Assembly (NCBI RefSeq): GCF_046630445.1
Contig: NC_092339.1
Coordinates: forward strand, 312,479,501 to 312,543,500
DNA length: 64,000 nt
Source of the DNA: Rutidosis leptorrhynchoides
Lineage: Eukaryota > Streptophyta > Magnoliopsida > Asterales > Asteraceae
Reading direction: 5' to 3'
The position numbers were made by a program, and so were the translations under genes. Each line of letters opens with the position of its first letter. The first letter of the stretch is position 1. The notes beneath the pieces are model-generated. The model saw only the letters and a program-made list of their open reading frames with translations, was not told the origin of the DNA and did no database searches. This document shows positions 63,462 to 64,000 of this stretch, one piece after another.

Positions 63462-64000
63462 TTAGTTAGCTGTGGTATCGAAATTGTGATTAACTTCATT
63501 ATTAACTTCAATTGGACCATCAACAACTTTCATATTTCTGACTTTTGCTTCAAACCATTTGTTGATTTCTTCTGTAACATTCACAAATTCAATTAAGATC
63601 GCCTTTTCTTTAGGCAACAAATTGGATACTAATCGGTTACATAACTTAAAGTTCCCCTTAATCCTAGCATCTTGAATTCGTTTATAAAGTTTCTTCGTTG
63701 AACTGTTAAAAACGGGTTCATCTAATTTTGTATCAACAACGGGATTCTTTGTTATCGAGTCATCATTAGGTGTTTCTTCATCTTCCCCACACTTAGGCGT
63801 TTTTATTGGTTCAACAGTTTTGGTTGGTGGAGATTTAAACTTTTGGTTCACAAAGGTGACCGATTTGTTACCATCACTAAGTGTCATTCTACCTTCTCTT
63901 ACATCAAAGAACGCCTCGGTGGTTGCTAAAAATGGGCGACCTAAAATTAGAGGAATATCAAGGTCTTCCTCCATATTGATAACTATGAAATCTGCAACAA
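63462..64000 (-). CDS. Athila protease region fused to pol C-terminus (partial)
   Basis: Open from the right edge to a stop at 63462; no start is visible. The first ~50 residues (ADFIVI, IPLILGRPFLATTEAFFDV) are the second half of the Athila aspartic-protease region, matching element 1 near 12170-12260. About 115 residues without recognised homology follow (KLYKRIQDARIKGNFKLCNRL and EEINKWFEAKVRNMK), ending in EVNHNFDTTAN, which equals the pol C-terminus of element 1. RT, RNase H and integrase are absent but the frame is clean. A non-autonomous element making Gag and protease is inferred. Confidence 0.65.
   Translation of the reverse strand, partial: VADFIVINMEEDLDIPLILGRPFLATTEAFFDVREGRMTLSDGNKSVTFVNQKFKSPPTKTVEPIKTPKCGEDEETPNDDSITKNPVVDTKLDEPVFNSSTKKLYKRIQDARIKGNFKLCNRLVSNLLPKEKAILIEFVNVTEEINKWFEAKVRNMKVVDGPIEVNNEVNHNFDTTAN

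Overview
This is nuclear DNA from a flowering plant. The evidence is plant-type TTTAGGG repeats, Athila-like and Tekay/Del-like LTR retrotransposons, a PIF/Harbinger transposase remnant, tRNA-derived SINEs, a plant tRNA-Lys(CTT) and a plant-specific eight-exon gene. The repeat style recalls Asteraceae, but that is an impression from memory, not a search. No bacterial, organellar or CRISPR features were seen.

Layout. 1-2581: two Tekay-type LTR pieces in opposite orientation, the second sitting inside the 3' LTR of an Athila-type element. 2582-17873: that Athila element on the minus strand (element 1), with LTRs, tRNA-Asp-type PBS, gag, pol, a small zinc-knuckle ORF, a putative intron and an ATHILA-type ORF; its main genes are broken. 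18486-19180: degenerate interstitial telomere-like repeat. 19816-32960: a complete, young Tekay/Del-type Ty3-gypsy element (TSD TATAA, ~3.26-kb LTRs) that carries an intact F-box ORF and an acidic ORF remnant ahead of gag-pol. 34974-35280: a CLE-peptide-like ORF broken by a short tandem duplication. 35479-35694: a truncated and an intact tRNA-Lys. 36077-42215: the one clear host gene, an NT-C2 (EEIG1/EHBP1-like) protein of 919 residues. 44085-45243: a Harbinger transposase pseudogene. 45746-49872: two SINEs, the second split by a solo Tekay LTR (TSD ACTAC). 50916-64000: a second minus-strand Athila element (element 2), reduced in pol and interrupted by two solo LTRs with clean TSDs (TCAAT and CATTC); it runs off the right edge.

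The most unusual signal is a repeated promoter-like module. Two perfect palindromes with the core ATGCGATCGCAT lie 32 bp apart centre to centre, and about 30 bp further on is a TATA box. It occurs in Athila LTRs and in a Tekay-related LTR, and pairs also occur in the leader and in the putative intron of element 1. Flanking bases differ from palindrome to palindrome but stay complementary. In element 2 the corresponding sites carry a different dyad (CCGCGACTGCGG) with the same 32-bp spacing.
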